A DNA stretch of 64,000 bases. Origin: Massilia sp. Se16.2.3 (lineage in GTDB: Bacteria; Pseudomonadota; Gammaproteobacteria; Burkholderiales; Burkholderiaceae_D). The DNA is taken from assembly GCF_014171595.1 (NCBI RefSeq), contig NZ_CP050451.1, forward strand, positions 1,426,001 to 1,490,000, in the 5' to 3' direction. Numbering within the stretch: the first letter of the stretch is position 1; every line of letters starts with the position of its first letter. This document shows positions 46,605 to 56,929 of the stretch, piece by piece. The translations under genes were made by a program, and so were the position numbers. A model generated the notes under the pieces. It saw nothing but the letters and a program-made list of their open reading frames with translations, had not been told where the DNA came from and made no database searches.

Positions 46605-47173
46605 TTGTTCCTCCTGGTTCAGAATCGTGCGCCTGATCAAGATGCCACGCGGGAATGGGTGGTAGATGGGCGACTGCCTATAGCTTAGGCAGCGCTGTCG
46701 AGATAGGTGCTAATGCAGGTCAAAGGATGTGCAGGCTGGCGCAATGCGTGGCCAATGCGCTGGAGAGCAGAAAATCTGGTGCCGGTATGTTTCCCGACCG
46801 CCGGCGCCGGTAGGGCAGCAGGGCTGCCATGTTCGTTTGAACAGCGACATCGTGCCTGTCGAATGTGACCGGCGTTTGACTACCGCATGAGAATGGGCGA
46901 CGAGCGCCGTGCCCTGTCGCCCTCCGTGATGCCCGCAATGGGCCGGCGCTTGACAACCAGTCATCGCCTTGCCGGTCATGCTGGAAATTGCAGCAATCTT
47001 CGCACTGTCGAGCGTCGTATTTTTGCCAGCGAAGGCATGCGCACAGTATCTTTTGTGGCTTTGCGGAAACAATTTAAGTTCGAGGAAGCCGGCGGGGCAC
47101 TATACTGGCAGCGTGGAACACCGCGGGCACGACCGTGCCCGGCGCTGCCCCGTTTCTGGAGATTGCCCTTTTG
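46605..47173. other. Divergent intergenic region, HAF protein / MHYT kinase
   Basis: About 570 bases with no supportable gene. A 7-bp palindrome (CTGCCTA-TAGCT-TAGGCAG, 46674-46692) lies 70 bases upstream of the HAF gene and could be an operator. A TATACT box at 47101-47106 suits the kinase. The many short frames lack Shine-Dalgarno sequences and coding bias. Confidence 0.5.
47101..47106 (+). promoter_or_regulatory. -10 box of the MHYT kinase gene
   Basis: TATACT, 68 bases before the chosen ATG. The -35 region (TTCGAG, 16-base spacer) is weak. Confidence 0.4.
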
Positions 47174-49174
47174 ATGCTCATCGGACGCTATGATCCGTCG
47201 CTCGTGCTGGTGTCGGTGCTGGTGGCGGTGTTCGCCTCTTTCACTGCGCTCAGCGTGGCCGGCCGCGTCAAGCAGTCGCGTGGTTACGGCAGCCTGGCCT
47301 GGACGGCGGGCGGCGCCATTGCGATGGGCAGCGGCATCTGGGCCATGCACTTCATCGGCATGCTGGCCTTCAGCCTGCCCATCACGCTCGGCTACGACCT
47401 GTGGCTGACGCTGCTGTCGCTGCTGTTGCCGATCGTCGTGTGCGGCATGGCGCTGTGGCAGCTGCGCGAGCCGGAACTGGCGCGCAGCCAACTCGCGTCG
47501 AGCTCGATCCTGATGGGCATCGGCATCAATGCGATGCATTACACCGGCATGGCGGCGATGCGCATGGAACCGGGCATCGTCTACGATCCCTGGCTGTTCG
47601 CGCTGTCGGTGGCGATTGCCATCGCCTCCTCGTTCGGTGCCCTGTGGATCGCCTTCCGCCTGCGCCAGGGCGCGGTGGGTGCCGGCTCGGTCCAGGCCGC
47701 GGCCGCGGTCGTGATGGGTTTCGCCATCGCCGGCATGCACTACACGGGCATGGCGGCTGCCGGCTTCCCGGCGGGCAGCGTCTGTTCGGCGGCGACCGGC
47801 TGGATCAGCCAGCACAACCTGGCCCTGATCGTCACCGTCGTCATCGTCGGCATGCTGCTCGTCGCCTTGCTGGTGTCGGTCTACGATGCGCGCCTGGAAG
47901 CCCGCGCCGCCAGCCTGTACGCGTCGATGCAGATCGCCGAGCAGCGCAAGCACCTGTATTTGCACGAACTGGAAGCACGGGTCGAGGCCGAGCGCCTGAA
48001 CCAGCTGAAGGATGAATTCCTCTCCACCGTGTCGCACGAGCTGCGCACCCCCCTGAACGCCATCCTCGGCTGGTCGCAACTGCTGTCCCAGAAAGGGCCC
48101 GTCAGCGACGTCATGCTGCGCAAGGGACTCGAGACGATCGAGCGCAACGCGCGCGCCCAGGTGCAGCTGATCGACGACCTGCTCGACATGAGCCGCATCC
48201 TCTCGGGCAAGGTCAGGCTCGACCTGCAGCCGGCCTGGCCGGCCGAGATTGTCGGCGCCGTGGTCGAGTCGCTGCGGCCGACGGCGCTGGCCAAGCGCAT
48301 CCGCCTCGAAGCCGAACTCGATGCCGCGGCCGGCCCGGTGCTGGCCGACGGCGGCCGCCTGCAGCAGGTGATGTGGAACCTGGTATCGAATGCCGTCAAG
48401 TTCACCCAGACCGGTGGCGAAGTGCGGGTGTCGATGCGGCGCGAAGGCGAGCAGCTGGCGATTGCCATCGTCGACAACGGCGCCGGCATCAAGGCCGATT
48501 TCCTGGCGCACGTGTTCGACCGCTTCCGCCAGGCCGATACCTCGACCACGCGCCAGCATGGCGGCCTGGGACTGGGCCTGTCGATCGTGCGCCAGCTGGT
48601 CGAGCTGCATGGCGGCACGGTCGGTGTCGAGAGCGCGGGCGAAGGGCAGGGCGCCACCTTCACCGTCCGCATCCCGCTGCAGCCGGCGCTGCCGCCCCGG
48701 GATGTGGCATCCGATACGCCGCGGGGCGACGACGGTGTCACCCCCGTCCGGGCGCAGGCCGACCTGGCCGGCCTCACCATCCTGGCGCTGGACGACGAAC
48801 CCGATTCGCTCGAGGTGGTGCAGGAGATCCTGTCCGCCACCGGTGCCCGCGTGATCGCCGCGCGCAATCCGCTCGAGGCCCTGCGCGTGCTCGAGGAAGA
48901 ACGTCCGCAGCTCCTGATCAGCGATATCGGCATGCCGGGACTCGACGGTTTCGAGCTCATCCGCCGCGTGCGCGCGCTGGCCGACCCGAAGCTGGCGGCG
49001 ATGCCGGCACTGGCGCTGTCCGCCTTCGCGCGCAAGGAAGACCGCCAGCGCGCGGTCGAGTGCGGCTTCACCGATTACCTGGTCAAGCCGGTCACGCCGG
49101 CCCTGCTGGTGGACGCCGCTGCGGCCTTGCTGGACGACGCCGCGCGCCGCCGCACCGCCGGCCAGGGCGCCTGA
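47174..49174 (+). CDS. MHYT-domain hybrid sensor histidine kinase
   Basis: A protein of about 666 residues. The N-terminal membrane MHYT domain has three motifs, MHFIGM near residue 57, MHYTGM near 119 and MHYTGM near 183, with the usual seven or so helices; MHYT is proposed to bind a metal and sense a diatomic gas. A short coiled linker follows, then HisKA (STVSHELRTPLNAILGW), the ATPase (NLVSNAVKFTQTGG, GGLGLGLSIVRQLV) and a C-terminal receiver (LDDEPD, phospho-Asp in LLISDIGMPG, Lys in YLVKPVT). The ATG at 47174 and a TTG three bases earlier share a GGAG. The target and output are not visible. Confidence 0.92.
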   Translation: MLIGRYDPSLVLVSVLVAVFASFTALSVAGRVKQSRGYGSLAWTAGGAIAMGSGIWAMHFIGMLAFSLPITLGYDLWLTLLSLLLPIVVCGMALWQLREPELARSQLASSSILMGIGINAMHYTGMAAMRMEPGIVYDPWLFALSVAIAIASSFGALWIAFRLRQGAVGAGSVQAAAAVVMGFAIAGMHYTGMAAAGFPAGSVCSAATGWISQHNLALIVTVVIVGMLLVALLVSVYDARLEARAASLYASMQIAEQRKHLYLHELEARVEAERLNQLKDEFLSTVSHELRTPLNAILGWSQLLSQKGPVSDVMLRKGLETIERNARAQVQLIDDLLDMSRILSGKVRLDLQPAWPAEIVGAVVESLRPTALAKRIRLEAELDAAAGPVLADGGRLQQVMWNLVSNAVKFTQTGGEVRVSMRREGEQLAIAIVDNGAGIKADFLAHVFDRFRQADTSTTRQHGGLGLGLSIVRQLVELHGGTVGVESAGEGQGATFTVRIPLQPALPPRDVASDTPRGDDGVTPVRAQADLAGLTILALDDEPDSLEVVQEILSATGARVIAARNPLEALRVLEEERPQLLISDIGMPGLDGFELIRRVRALADPKLAAMPALALSAFARKEDRQRAVECGFTDYLVKPVTPALLVDAAAALLDDAARRRTAGQGA

Positions 49175-49302
49175 GTCCAATCTTTCGGCAGCTTTGCCCG
49201 TGGGCGCCGCGCCTGTCCGGCGGTGCTCGCCTTCCTCTTCCCTACCTGCAAGAAAAGAAGCGATAATCCCGCTTCTGTCCGCTGACATCACAGGAGTAGC
49301 CA

Positions 49303-50949
49303 GTGCAAGACCACGACCATCACGACGAGGCCGATCAGCCCGCCAGCCCAAGCCGCCGCCGCATCTTCCAGGCAGCGGCCGCCGTCGGCATCGGCGCCGG
49401 CCTGCCGGGTGCCGCCGAAGCCGCGACCAGGCGCCCCGCGAAACCGGCTGCCTCGCTCGACGCCAAGCTCAAGGCGCATGTCAAGAACGTGGTCGTGATC
49501 TTCCTGGAGAACCGCAGCTTCAACAACCTGTTTGCCGGCTTCCCGGGACTGGCCGAGCCCATGCCTGCTACTGCACCGCAGAAGGACCGCGACGGCTCGA
49601 CCCTGGCCGAGTTGCCGAAGATCTGGGGCGGCATGGTGCCGGGACGCCAGGACATCGGCGGCAAGGAATACCAGATCGGCGAGGACAAGATCGTCCACCT
49701 GCCGAACGGGCCCTGGAAGCTGGTCGATACCGAAGGCAAGCCGCTGCCGGAAGGCCTCGTCACACGCGACCTGGTGCACAATTTTTATCACAACCAGATG
49801 CAGATCAACGGCGGCAGGAACGACGGCTTCGTCGCCTGGGGCGACTCCGGCGCGCTGGTGATGGGTTATTACGGCGAGACGGCGAAAAACCTCGGCCTGT
49901 GGCAGATCGCGCGCGAGTACACGCTGTGCGACAACTTCTTCATGGGCGCCTTTGGCGGCTCTTACCTGAACCACCAGTTCCTGATCAGCGGACGCACGCC
50001 GGAATTCTTCAACGCCGCCGAGACGCCGGCGAAGAAGAAGATCACGGTGCTGGCCGACGGCCCGCTCGGCCACCGGCTGGCCGTGGCGCCCGAGTCGCCC
50101 AAGTCGGCCTTGGCGGGCAAGCCGAAGTTCGTCAACGCCGGCACCATCACGCCGGACGGCTACGCGGTCAACACGATGGCGCCGCCTTACCAGCCGAGCT
50201 GGGTGCGCCCGGCCCCGGGGGCGACGCCAACGCGGCCGATCCGAACGACCCCTCGGTGCTGCCGCCACAAAGCTACGACACCATCGGCGACCTGCTCGCG
50301 CGCGGGCGTGAGCTGGGCCTGGGCCTGGTATGGCGGCGCCTGGCAAGCGGCGCTCGACGGCCGCGGCGCCGGCCAGCGGCCGAATTTCCAGCACCATCAC
50401 CAGCCCTTTAATTACTTCAGGCAGTTCGCACCGGGCACCCGCGCGCGCGAAGAACACCTGCTTGACGGCGGGCTGGGCGACAGCCCGATCTCGAACCGCT
50501 TCATCGCCGATGCGGTGGCTGGCAAGCTGCCGGCGGTGAGCTTCTACAAACCGCAAGGCAACCTGAACCTGCACGCCGGCTATTCGGACATCGAGTCGGG
50601 CGACGCCCACGTGGCGAACGTCATCGAGCACCTGAAAAAATCGCCGCAGTGGAAGGACATGGTGGTGCTGGTGACCTTTGACGAGAACGGCGGCTGGTGG
50701 GACCACGTCGCGCCGCCCCAGGGCGACCGCTGGGGACCGGGCTCGCGCATCCCGGCCATCGTGGTGTCGCCGCATGCGAAGAAGGGCGCCGTCGACCACA
50801 ACTTCTACGACACGACCTCGGTCCTGCGCTTCATCACGCGCCTGCACGGCCTGCCGCTGCTGGAAGGCCTGGCCGCGCGCGATGCCGCATTCGCCAAGCG
50901 CGGTGCGCGCGGGCCTGGCGACCTGACGGCGACGCTCAGCTTCCGCTAG
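49303..50949 (+). CDS. Tat-exported phosphoesterase (phospholipase C / acid phosphatase family)
   Basis: A 548-residue PF04185-type enzyme. A twin-arginine signal (SRRRIFQAAAAVGIGAG) points to folded export. Catalytic-region motifs are VVVIFLENRSFNNLFAGFPG (metal and nucleophile side), DNFFMGAFGGSYLNHQFL, SFYKPQGNLNLHAGYSDIESGD and VTFDENGGWWDHVAPP. Two opposite frame changes, near 50217 (a run of five G) and 50325, bracket a 35-residue stretch that reads correctly in another frame (GDANAADPNDPSVLPPQSYD). They cancel, so start and stop agree. The start is a GTG after GGAG. It probably releases phosphate from phospholipids or phosphoesters in the periplasm. Confidence 0.88.
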   Translation: MQDHDHHDEADQPASPSRRRIFQAAAAVGIGAGLPGAAEAATRRPAKPAASLDAKLKAHVKNVVVIFLENRSFNNLFAGFPGLAEPMPATAPQKDRDGSTLAELPKIWGGMVPGRQDIGGKEYQIGEDKIVHLPNGPWKLVDTEGKPLPEGLVTRDLVHNFYHNQMQINGGRNDGFVAWGDSGALVMGYYGETAKNLGLWQIAREYTLCDNFFMGAFGGSYLNHQFLISGRTPEFFNAAETPAKKKITVLADGPLGHRLAVAPESPKSALAGKPKFVNAGTITPDGYAVNTMAPPYQPSWVRPAPGATPTRPIRTTPRCCRHKATTPSATCSRAGVSWAWAWYGGAWQAALDGRGAGQRPNFQHHHQPFNYFRQFAPGTRAREEHLLDGGLGDSPISNRFIADAVAGKLPAVSFYKPQGNLNLHAGYSDIESGDAHVANVIEHLKKSPQWKDMVVLVTFDENGGWWDHVAPPQGDRWGPGSRIPAIVVSPHAKKGAVDHNFYDTTSVLRFITRLHGLPLLEGLAARDAAFAKRGARGPGDLTATLSFR

Positions 50950-50975
50950 CGCCTGCACCGCTCGCTGCACCCACG

Positions 50976-50999
50976 AAGCCGGCCATGCGCCGGCTTTTT
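50976..50999 (+). terminator. Rho-independent terminator after the phosphoesterase
   Basis: AAGCCGGC, loop CATGC, GCCGGCTT followed by TTT, 27 bases after the stop. Confidence 0.85.
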
Positions 51000-51206
51000 C
51001 ATATGCTTATGCGATTTTCTATTGCCAAAAGGCTACCGCGCGCTGGGTTCCGGAACGCGGCGGTACACTGATTTTCGGCTCGAGAATGCGCGCACCGTGA
51101 CGCAGGCAGCGTCGGGGCGTCGCGCGGAGATGCCGATGCCAATGTAAGTGGAGCGGCACAGCGAGGACGTGATGCCGGCTCCATCCCCAACCCCCAGGAG
51201 AGCATC

Positions 51207-52071
51207 ATGCAAAAAAACAAAGCATTGAAAGGACTGCTCGCCGTATCGGCAGTAGCAGCCATGTTGAGCGCCTTCGGCGTCCAGGCACAAACGGCCACCA
51301 GCTCCACCCAGAGCGCAGCCGACCTGCAGAAGCAGAGCGACCAGGGCAAACCTAACCTGACGGGCAAGGCCGCCCGCGACGGCACCGTCGGCAACACCAA
51401 CAGCCAGGGCATGGAAGACCGCAGCGGCCAGGTCGGCTCGAGCACGGCCGGTTCCACCACCGCTGCCGGCACCCACGGCGCCAGCGGGCCACCAGAGCGG
51501 CACCGCCGGTACCGCCGGCATGAGCGGCAGCACCGGCGCAGGCGCGGCCGGCATGTCGACCCAGACCTCGGGCCAGTCGGGTGCGGCTGGCGCCACCGCC
51601 GCCGGCGGCGCGACGATGAGCAAGGCCGACAGCAAGGGCATCATGGACATGGCGATGGTGAACATGGCCGAGATCGAAATGGGCAAGCTGGCCCAGAGCA
51701 AGAGCCAGAGCGCCGAGGTGAAAACCTATGCCCAGCAGATGATCGACGACCACACCAAGGGCCTGCAGGAAGTGCAGACCGTCGCCCAGGCCAAGGGCAT
51801 CACCCTGCCGACCGAGCTCGACGCCAAGCACAAGGCCATGTCGGCCAAGCTGGCCAAGCTCAGCGGTGACGCCTTCGATCGCGAGTACATGAAGGTCGGC
51901 GGCGTGGCATCGCACAAGGAAGCGCATGCCCTGCTGAAGAAAAACGAGAAGTCCGCCAAGGATGCCGACGTCAAGGGCCTGGCCACCAAGATGATGCCGA
52001 CTGTCGAGCAGCATCTGAAGGCTGCCCAGCAGATGCCGGCAGCGAAGTCCGGCACCACCTCGGGCAAGTAA
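51207..52071 (+). CDS. DUF4142 (ferritin-like) exported protein
   Basis: A protein of about 288 residues. A signal peptide (LKGLLAVSAVAAMLSAFGVQA) leads into a long low-complexity region rich in Gly, Ser, Thr and Ala (about residues 30-150). The DUF4142 four-helix domain follows: IMDMAMVNMAEIEMGKLAQSKSQSAEVKTYAQQMIDDHTKGLQEVQ, and later VGGVASHKEAHALLKKNEKSAKD. One frameshift near 51488 (GGG for GG) interrupts the low-complexity part. GGAG stands 7-10 bases before the ATG. DUF4142 proteins are periplasmic and often linked to stress. A strong terminator follows. Confidence 0.85.
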
Positions 52072-52114
52072 GCAGGTAGTCAGGTGCACGCCGGGCCCTC
52101 GGGCCTGGCCGAAC

Positions 52115-52156
52115 AGGCGTACGCAGGCAGCAGCTTGCGTACGCCTTTTTCGTTTT
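52115..52156 (+). terminator. Rho-independent terminator after the DUF4142 gene
   Basis: AGGCGTACGCA, a 10-base loop, TGCGTACGCCT, then TTTTCGTTTT. The perfect 11-bp stem makes this one of the clearest terminators in the window. Confidence 0.9.
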
Positions 52157-52270
52157 CCGGTTTGGCGGCGCGCAGGTTTTTCCCATGTTCAACTCGGTCC
52201 CGCGCTATGATGGCTTGTCCATACGGCCATCTTGCCTGTGCGGATGATTTTCCTTGACCAGGAGCTCGCC

Positions 52271-52848
52271 ATGACCGCCGGCCGTACCCCCGATCCGAAC
52301 ACGCCCCCGTTGCCCCACCTCGAGATTCCCGTTCCCTGCACGGAGTCGTGGGACGCCATGGAGGGCGACGAACGGGTGCGGCACTGCGGGCTGTGCAGGA
52401 AGAACGTGTACAACCTGTCCGCGCTGCCGCAGGCGGAAGCGGCCGCGCTGCTGGCCGGGGATGTCGACGGCCAGCTGTGCGTGCGTTTCTACCGCCGCAG
52501 CGACGGCAGCGTGATGACGAGCGATTGCAGCACGAGCCCGCGCGTCCGGCTGCACCGCGCCATGCGTACGCTGCCACGAACGGCGGCGGGCGCTGCGGGC
52601 GTGGCCGCGGCGGCGGCGGTTGCGGTGGCCGTCGCGCATGTGGCGCCCTTGCCGCCGGGCCGCGCCAGGCCCCATCCCTCCGTGGTGGAAGTCTCGCTCG
52701 TGCCCGAAATGATGCCGCCTGTATTGATGGGGTGTACCTGCCCATCTCGGAGCCAGCGACGAAGGCGCGTTCGGCCCGCAAGGGCAAGCGGCACGCGGAC
52801 ACGCAGGCACGCAGGGCCACCGACGGCGATCCGGTGCGCGTCGAGTAA
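52271..52848 (+). CDS. Cys-rich N-terminal domain membrane protein, function unknown
   Basis: A protein of about 192 residues. The N-terminal domain has an ordered cysteine set: IPVPCTESWDAM, HCGLCRKNVYNLSALP, CVRFYRRSDGSVMTSDCS. This layout (C..C-x2-C..C..DC with 'NVYNLS' and 'RRxDGSVxTxDC') looks like a small zinc-binding fold found in uncharacterised proteins of several phyla. One hydrophobic helix follows (AGVAAAAAVAVAVAHVAPL), then a basic tail. A frameshift near 52733 joins PPVLMG to GVYLPISEPATKARS. GGAG sits 6 bases before the ATG at 52271. I do not recognise a function. Confidence 0.65.
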
Positions 52849-52918
52849 GCGTGCCGATAAAGGAGGAGCCGGGCTGGCGGCTGACGATGTGACGCCGCTG
52901 CGCAGGTATACTTGACCC

Positions 52919-53485
52919 ATGACGACGCCACGCTGCCGCTGGGCCAACCCGGCCAATCCCCGCTACCTCGACTACCACGACCATGAGTGGGGCGTGCCCT
53001 GCCACGACGAGTTGCGCCTGTTCGAGATGCTCAACCTTGAAGGGGCACAGGCCGGCCTGTCCTGGGAAACCATCCTCAACAAGCGCGAGAGCTACCGTGC
53101 CGCCTTCGATGGCTGGGACGCGGAAAAGATCGCCCGCTACGACGAGGCCAAGGTGGCGCAATTGCTGGCCAATCCCGGCATCGTGCGCAACCGCCTGAAG
53201 GTGGCTGCCGCCATCGGCAATGCGCGTGCCTATCTGGCGCTGCGCGACGAGGGCCGCACGCTCGACGACTTCCTGTGGGCCTACGTCGACGGCAAGCCGC
53301 TGGTCGGTCACTGGCCTGATGGCCTGCGGCCGGCAAAAACGGCGCTGTCGGACCGCTTGTCCAAGGATTTGAGCAAACGCGGCTTCAAGTTCGTCGGCTC
53401 GACCATCGTGTATGCCTACATGCAGGGCATCGGCATGGTCGACGACCACGATCCCGGCTGTTTCCGCCATCAGGGAGCGGCGTGA
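52919..53485 (+). CDS. tag: DNA-3-methyladenine glycosylase I
   Basis: A 188-residue base-excision enzyme removing 3-methyladenine. The zinc-snap residues are conserved: Cys in PRCRWAN, His in YHDHEWGVP, and His/Cys in DDHDPGCF. The catalytic helix region FEMLNLEGAQAGLSWETILNKRESYRAAF is standard. Its stop overlaps the mnmC GTG start, so the two are coupled. Length is normal (E. coli Tag has 187). Confidence 0.95.
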   Translation: MTTPRCRWANPANPRYLDYHDHEWGVPCHDELRLFEMLNLEGAQAGLSWETILNKRESYRAAFDGWDAEKIARYDEAKVAQLLANPGIVRNRLKVAAAIGNARAYLALRDEGRTLDDFLWAYVDGKPLVGHWPDGLRPAKTALSDRLSKDLSKRGFKFVGSTIVYAYMQGIGMVDDHDPGCFRHQGAA

Positions 53486-55165
53486 ACCCGGCAGACTGCT
53501 GGCAGGGACGCGAACGCTATACCGTGTTCGACACGCGCCACGAGCCGGGTGCGGTGGCAGCCTTGATTGCCGCCTGGCGCGCCGATCCGGCACGGCCGGC
53601 ACGCCTGCACATCGTCGCCCTCGCTACCGGGCTGCTGCCGGGTTTCCACCGCATCCCGCAGGTCGATGCGGCCGTCACCTTCGATCTGGTGTGCGCACCG
53701 CTCGAGGAGGCGCTGGCCCAGCTGTCGGCCCGCATCGATTACGTCCAGCTGCGTGACGTGCGCGGGCAGGGCGGCGCCTTCGCGCGCGGCCTGGCGCGCC
53801 TGGTGGCGGCCGATGCCCGTTTGTCGGCCGAGGGGCTGGACGCGGAGCAGCGCGCGGCGCTGGCGGCGCAGGGTTTCGTGTTCGAGGGCGGCAGCGGGAC
53901 AGAAGCCCGCGCGCGCTTCGCCAGCCGCAAGCCGCGCCTGCCGCTGGACCCCGTGCCGGCGCGCCACGCCATCGTCATCGGCGCCGGGCTGGCCGGCTGC
54001 GCGGCGGCGCACAAGCTGTGCGCACGCGGCTGGCAGGTGACGCTGGTCGAGCGCCATGCGGGGCCGGCCCGGGGCGCCTCGGGCAACCTCGCAGGCATCT
54101 TCATGCCGATCTTGTCGAAGGACGACAATATCCCGACGCGGCTCACGCGCGCCGCCTACCTGTACGCGCTGCGCTACTGGGAGACAATCGGCGGCATCGG
54201 CCGCGCGATCGAAGGCGCCGCCTGCGGCGTGCTGCAGCTGGCGCGCGACGGCGACCACGCCGAGGCTTCGCGCGCGATCGCCGCCGATGGCACGCTGCCG
54301 CCGGAGTTTGCCGAATGGCTGGAAGCGCCGCAGGCCGGGGCGCTGCTGGGCCTGCCCGCGCCGCTGGGCGCCTGGCTGTTTCGCCAGGGCGGCTGGGCCC
54401 GTCCCGGCAGCGTGTGCGAGGCCATGCTGGACGCCTGCGGTACGCGGCTGACGCGCCGCTTCGGTGTCGGCGAGGTCAGCCTGGCGCGCGATGGCGAGGC
54501 CTGGACCGTTCGTGGCGCCGGCGGCGACATCGTCGCCAGCGCCGCGACGGTGGTGCTGGCCGGCGGGGCGGAGTCCGTGCGCCTGGCGCAGGCGCAATCC
54601 CTGCCGCTGGCCGCGCTGAGGGGCCAGGTCACCCACCTCGACGCCGCCACGCTGCCACGCCTGCCCTTCGTTCTCTGCCGCGAAGCCTACCTGACCCCTG
54701 CCGCCGGCGGCATCGCCTGCGCCGGCGCCACCTATGACAGCGACGCCGACCCCGACTTGCGCGCAACCAGCCAGCAGGAGAATGTGGCGCGCCTGCGCGT
54801 GCTGGTATCCGATCCCGATGTGGCGGCGGACGCGCCACTGGCAGGCCGGGTCGGCTTTCGCAGCGTTGCCCCCGACCGCCTGCCGCTGGTCGGCGCGCTG
54901 CCCGATGTCGCGGCCCGGGGCGGCACCGAACGCCTGCGCGACGTGCCGCGCCATCCCGGCTTTGTACGGTCTGCTCGGCTACGCCTCGCGCGGGCTGATC
55001 TGGGCGCCGCTGTGCGCGGAATTGCTGGCGGCGCGCCTCGAGAACGAACCGCTGCCGCTGGAGGCCGCGCTGGTCGATGCGCTCGACCCGGCCCGTTTCG
55101 TGTTGCGTGCGCGCCGCAATCGGCGCGGGCCGGCTGCCCAAATGGGGAGTGGCGCCCTCGAATAA
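53482..55165 (+). CDS. mnmC: MnmC, tRNA 5-(carboxymethyl)aminomethyl-2-thiouridine oxidoreductase, degenerate N-terminal domain
   Basis: A protein of about 561 residues. The C-terminal FAD-dependent oxidase domain is complete: dinucleotide motif [18 protein letters not shown] near residue 160, [20 protein letters not shown] and [19 protein letters not shown]. It converts cmnm5s2U34 to nm5s2U34 in tRNA. The N-terminal 150 residues look like a shrunken MnmC2 methyltransferase: '[15 protein letters not shown]' and 'PGFHRIP' remain, but the SAM-binding loop and the catalytic LDGF-like motif are missing (LRDV instead). One frameshift near 54965 (TTT for TT) precedes [16 protein letters not shown]. 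Start GTG overlaps the tag stop. Confidence 0.86.
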
Positions 55166-55209
55166 GCGAAGATGCGCTGGCGCAAGGCGCACCCCGGCCT
55201 CTATCTGCG

Positions 55210-55215
55210 TATAAT
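55210..55215 (+). promoter_or_regulatory. -10 box before the RR-TPR gene
   Basis: A perfect TATAAT 45 bases before the ATG; the -35 at a 17-base distance is poor (GCGCAC). It separates this gene from mnmC transcription. Confidence 0.45.
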
Positions 55216-55259
55216 TGGCGTACGGCAACTTTTTTTGCGCCAGTGGAGGGCGCCGTCGC

Positions 55260-56929
55260 ATGGACGACACGCCTCATCCCCTGGACTGGGCCGGCAAGCA
55301 CTACCGGTGGCCGACGATGTCGCCGGCGTGCGCCAGCTGCTGCGCGAGGCCCTGCGCAGCCTGGGCGCGAAGAACATCGACCAGGCCGCCAGCGGCGGCG
55401 AAGCCATCGCCCTGCTGGCCAGGACCCGCTACGACGTCGTGCTGTGCGACTTCAACCTGGGCGAAGGCAAGAATGGCCAGCAGGTGCTCGAAGAAGCGCG
55501 CGTGCGCAACCTGCTGCTGCCGTCCTCCGTGTGGATGATGGTCTCGGCCGAGAAGAGCGTCGAGTCGGTAATGGGCGCGGCCGAGCACCAGCCGGACGCC
55601 TACCTGGTCAAACCGATCACCGAGGGCGTGCTGCTCACGCGCCTGAACCGCGCCTGGCAGCGCAAGCAGATCTTCCGCCCGATCGACCAGGCCTGCGCCG
55701 AGAAGGATTACCTGCGCGCGGCGCGTCTGTGCCAGGAGCAGATCGACGGGCAGGACGGCGGTCACCGCGTGCACGAGATCGACCTGCTGCGCATGCAGGC
55801 GCGCCTGATGGAAAAGAGCGGCGAGCCGGAACGCGCGCGCGCGTGCTACGAACGCGTGCTGGCCCAGCGTGAATATCAATGGGCGCGCGTCGGCCTGGCG
55901 AAGATCCGCATGGCCAATGGCGACCTGGAAGCGGCGCGCCAGATGTTCCAGGGCGTGATCGCGGAGAACCGCTACTACATCGATGCCTACGACCAGCTGG
56001 CGCAGGTCTACGCCGCCATGGGCAAGCTGGAAGAGGCCTGCGCCATCCTCGAACGGGCGGCGAAACTGTCGCCAAACTCGGTGCCGCGTCAGCGCAAGCT
56101 GGGCACACTCGGTCTCAAACTCGGCAATGTCGCGCTGGCAGAGAGGGCCTTCCGCAAATGCATCGCCATCGGCGCCTGGTCGGTGCTCCGCTCGCCCGAC
56201 GCCTATCTTGGCCTGGCGCGCGTATGCGGGCTGAAGAACGATCCGAAGGAAGCGGTCGTGCTGCTACAGGGTGCGCTGCGCGAGTTCGGAGAAGCCCATC
56301 CGGACCTGGCCCTGCGCGCCAAGATCACCGAGGGGCTGGTCTATCACGAAAGCGGCGACTACCGCCACGCGCGCAAGGCCGGCGACGAACTCGAAGCGCT
56401 GCTGGCCTCGAGCGAGGAGCGGCCCGACGTGCCGACCTGCCTGGAGATGGCGACCCTGCTGTTCGCGGTCGGCGTCAAGGACGCGCCGGTCGAGCTGCTG
56501 TGCTACCTCACCCGCAACAACCACGACAACGCCAGCTTGCTGGAAGAGGTGCAGGCCATCTTCGAGCAAGCGCGCATGGGCGACGAGGGTGGTGAACTGA
56601 TCCGGGAAGCGAAGAAGGAAGCGGCGGACCTGATGAACGGCGGCGTGCTGCTCTGGAAAACGGGCAAGCTCGGTGAAGCCGTCGCGTGGATGCGCAAGGC
56701 CCGCGCGCGCCTGCCGAACAACCAGCGCATCCTGTTCAACGCCGCCCAGGTGCTGGTATCGCAGCTGCGCGAGCAGGGCTTTGACGCCGCGCTGGCGGAC
56801 GAAGCGCATGCGGTGCTGATGCACGTCGACCGCTTGCAGCCGGGGCAGCCGCGTTTTGCGCAATTGATGGAGCAGCTGGCGGCGCTGGCGCCGCGGCCTG
56901 AGGCGCTTGAGGTCGACACAACGGCGTAG
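55260..56929 (+). CDS. Response regulator with TPR output region
   Basis: A protein of about 556 residues. The N-terminal receiver has VADDVAGVRQLLREAL, phospho-Asp in VVLCDFNLGEGKNG and Lys in AYLVKPIT. The rest is a series of tetratricopeptide repeats (for example ARACYERVLAQREYQWARVGLAKIRMANGD, then AYDQLAQVYAAMGKLEEACAILERAAKLSP) and has no DNA-binding or enzymatic domain, so output is by protein contact. One base is missing near 55308: MDDTPHPLDWAGKH then LPVADDVAGV. GGAGG is 11 bases before the ATG. Its TAG stop is formed by the first bases of a palindromic repeat. Confidence 0.87.

Noticed and set aside
46976..49351. 791-codon minus-strand frame opposite the MHYT kinase
   Set aside because: Antisense shadow; the plus strand has MHYT, HisKA, ATPase and receiver motifs in order.
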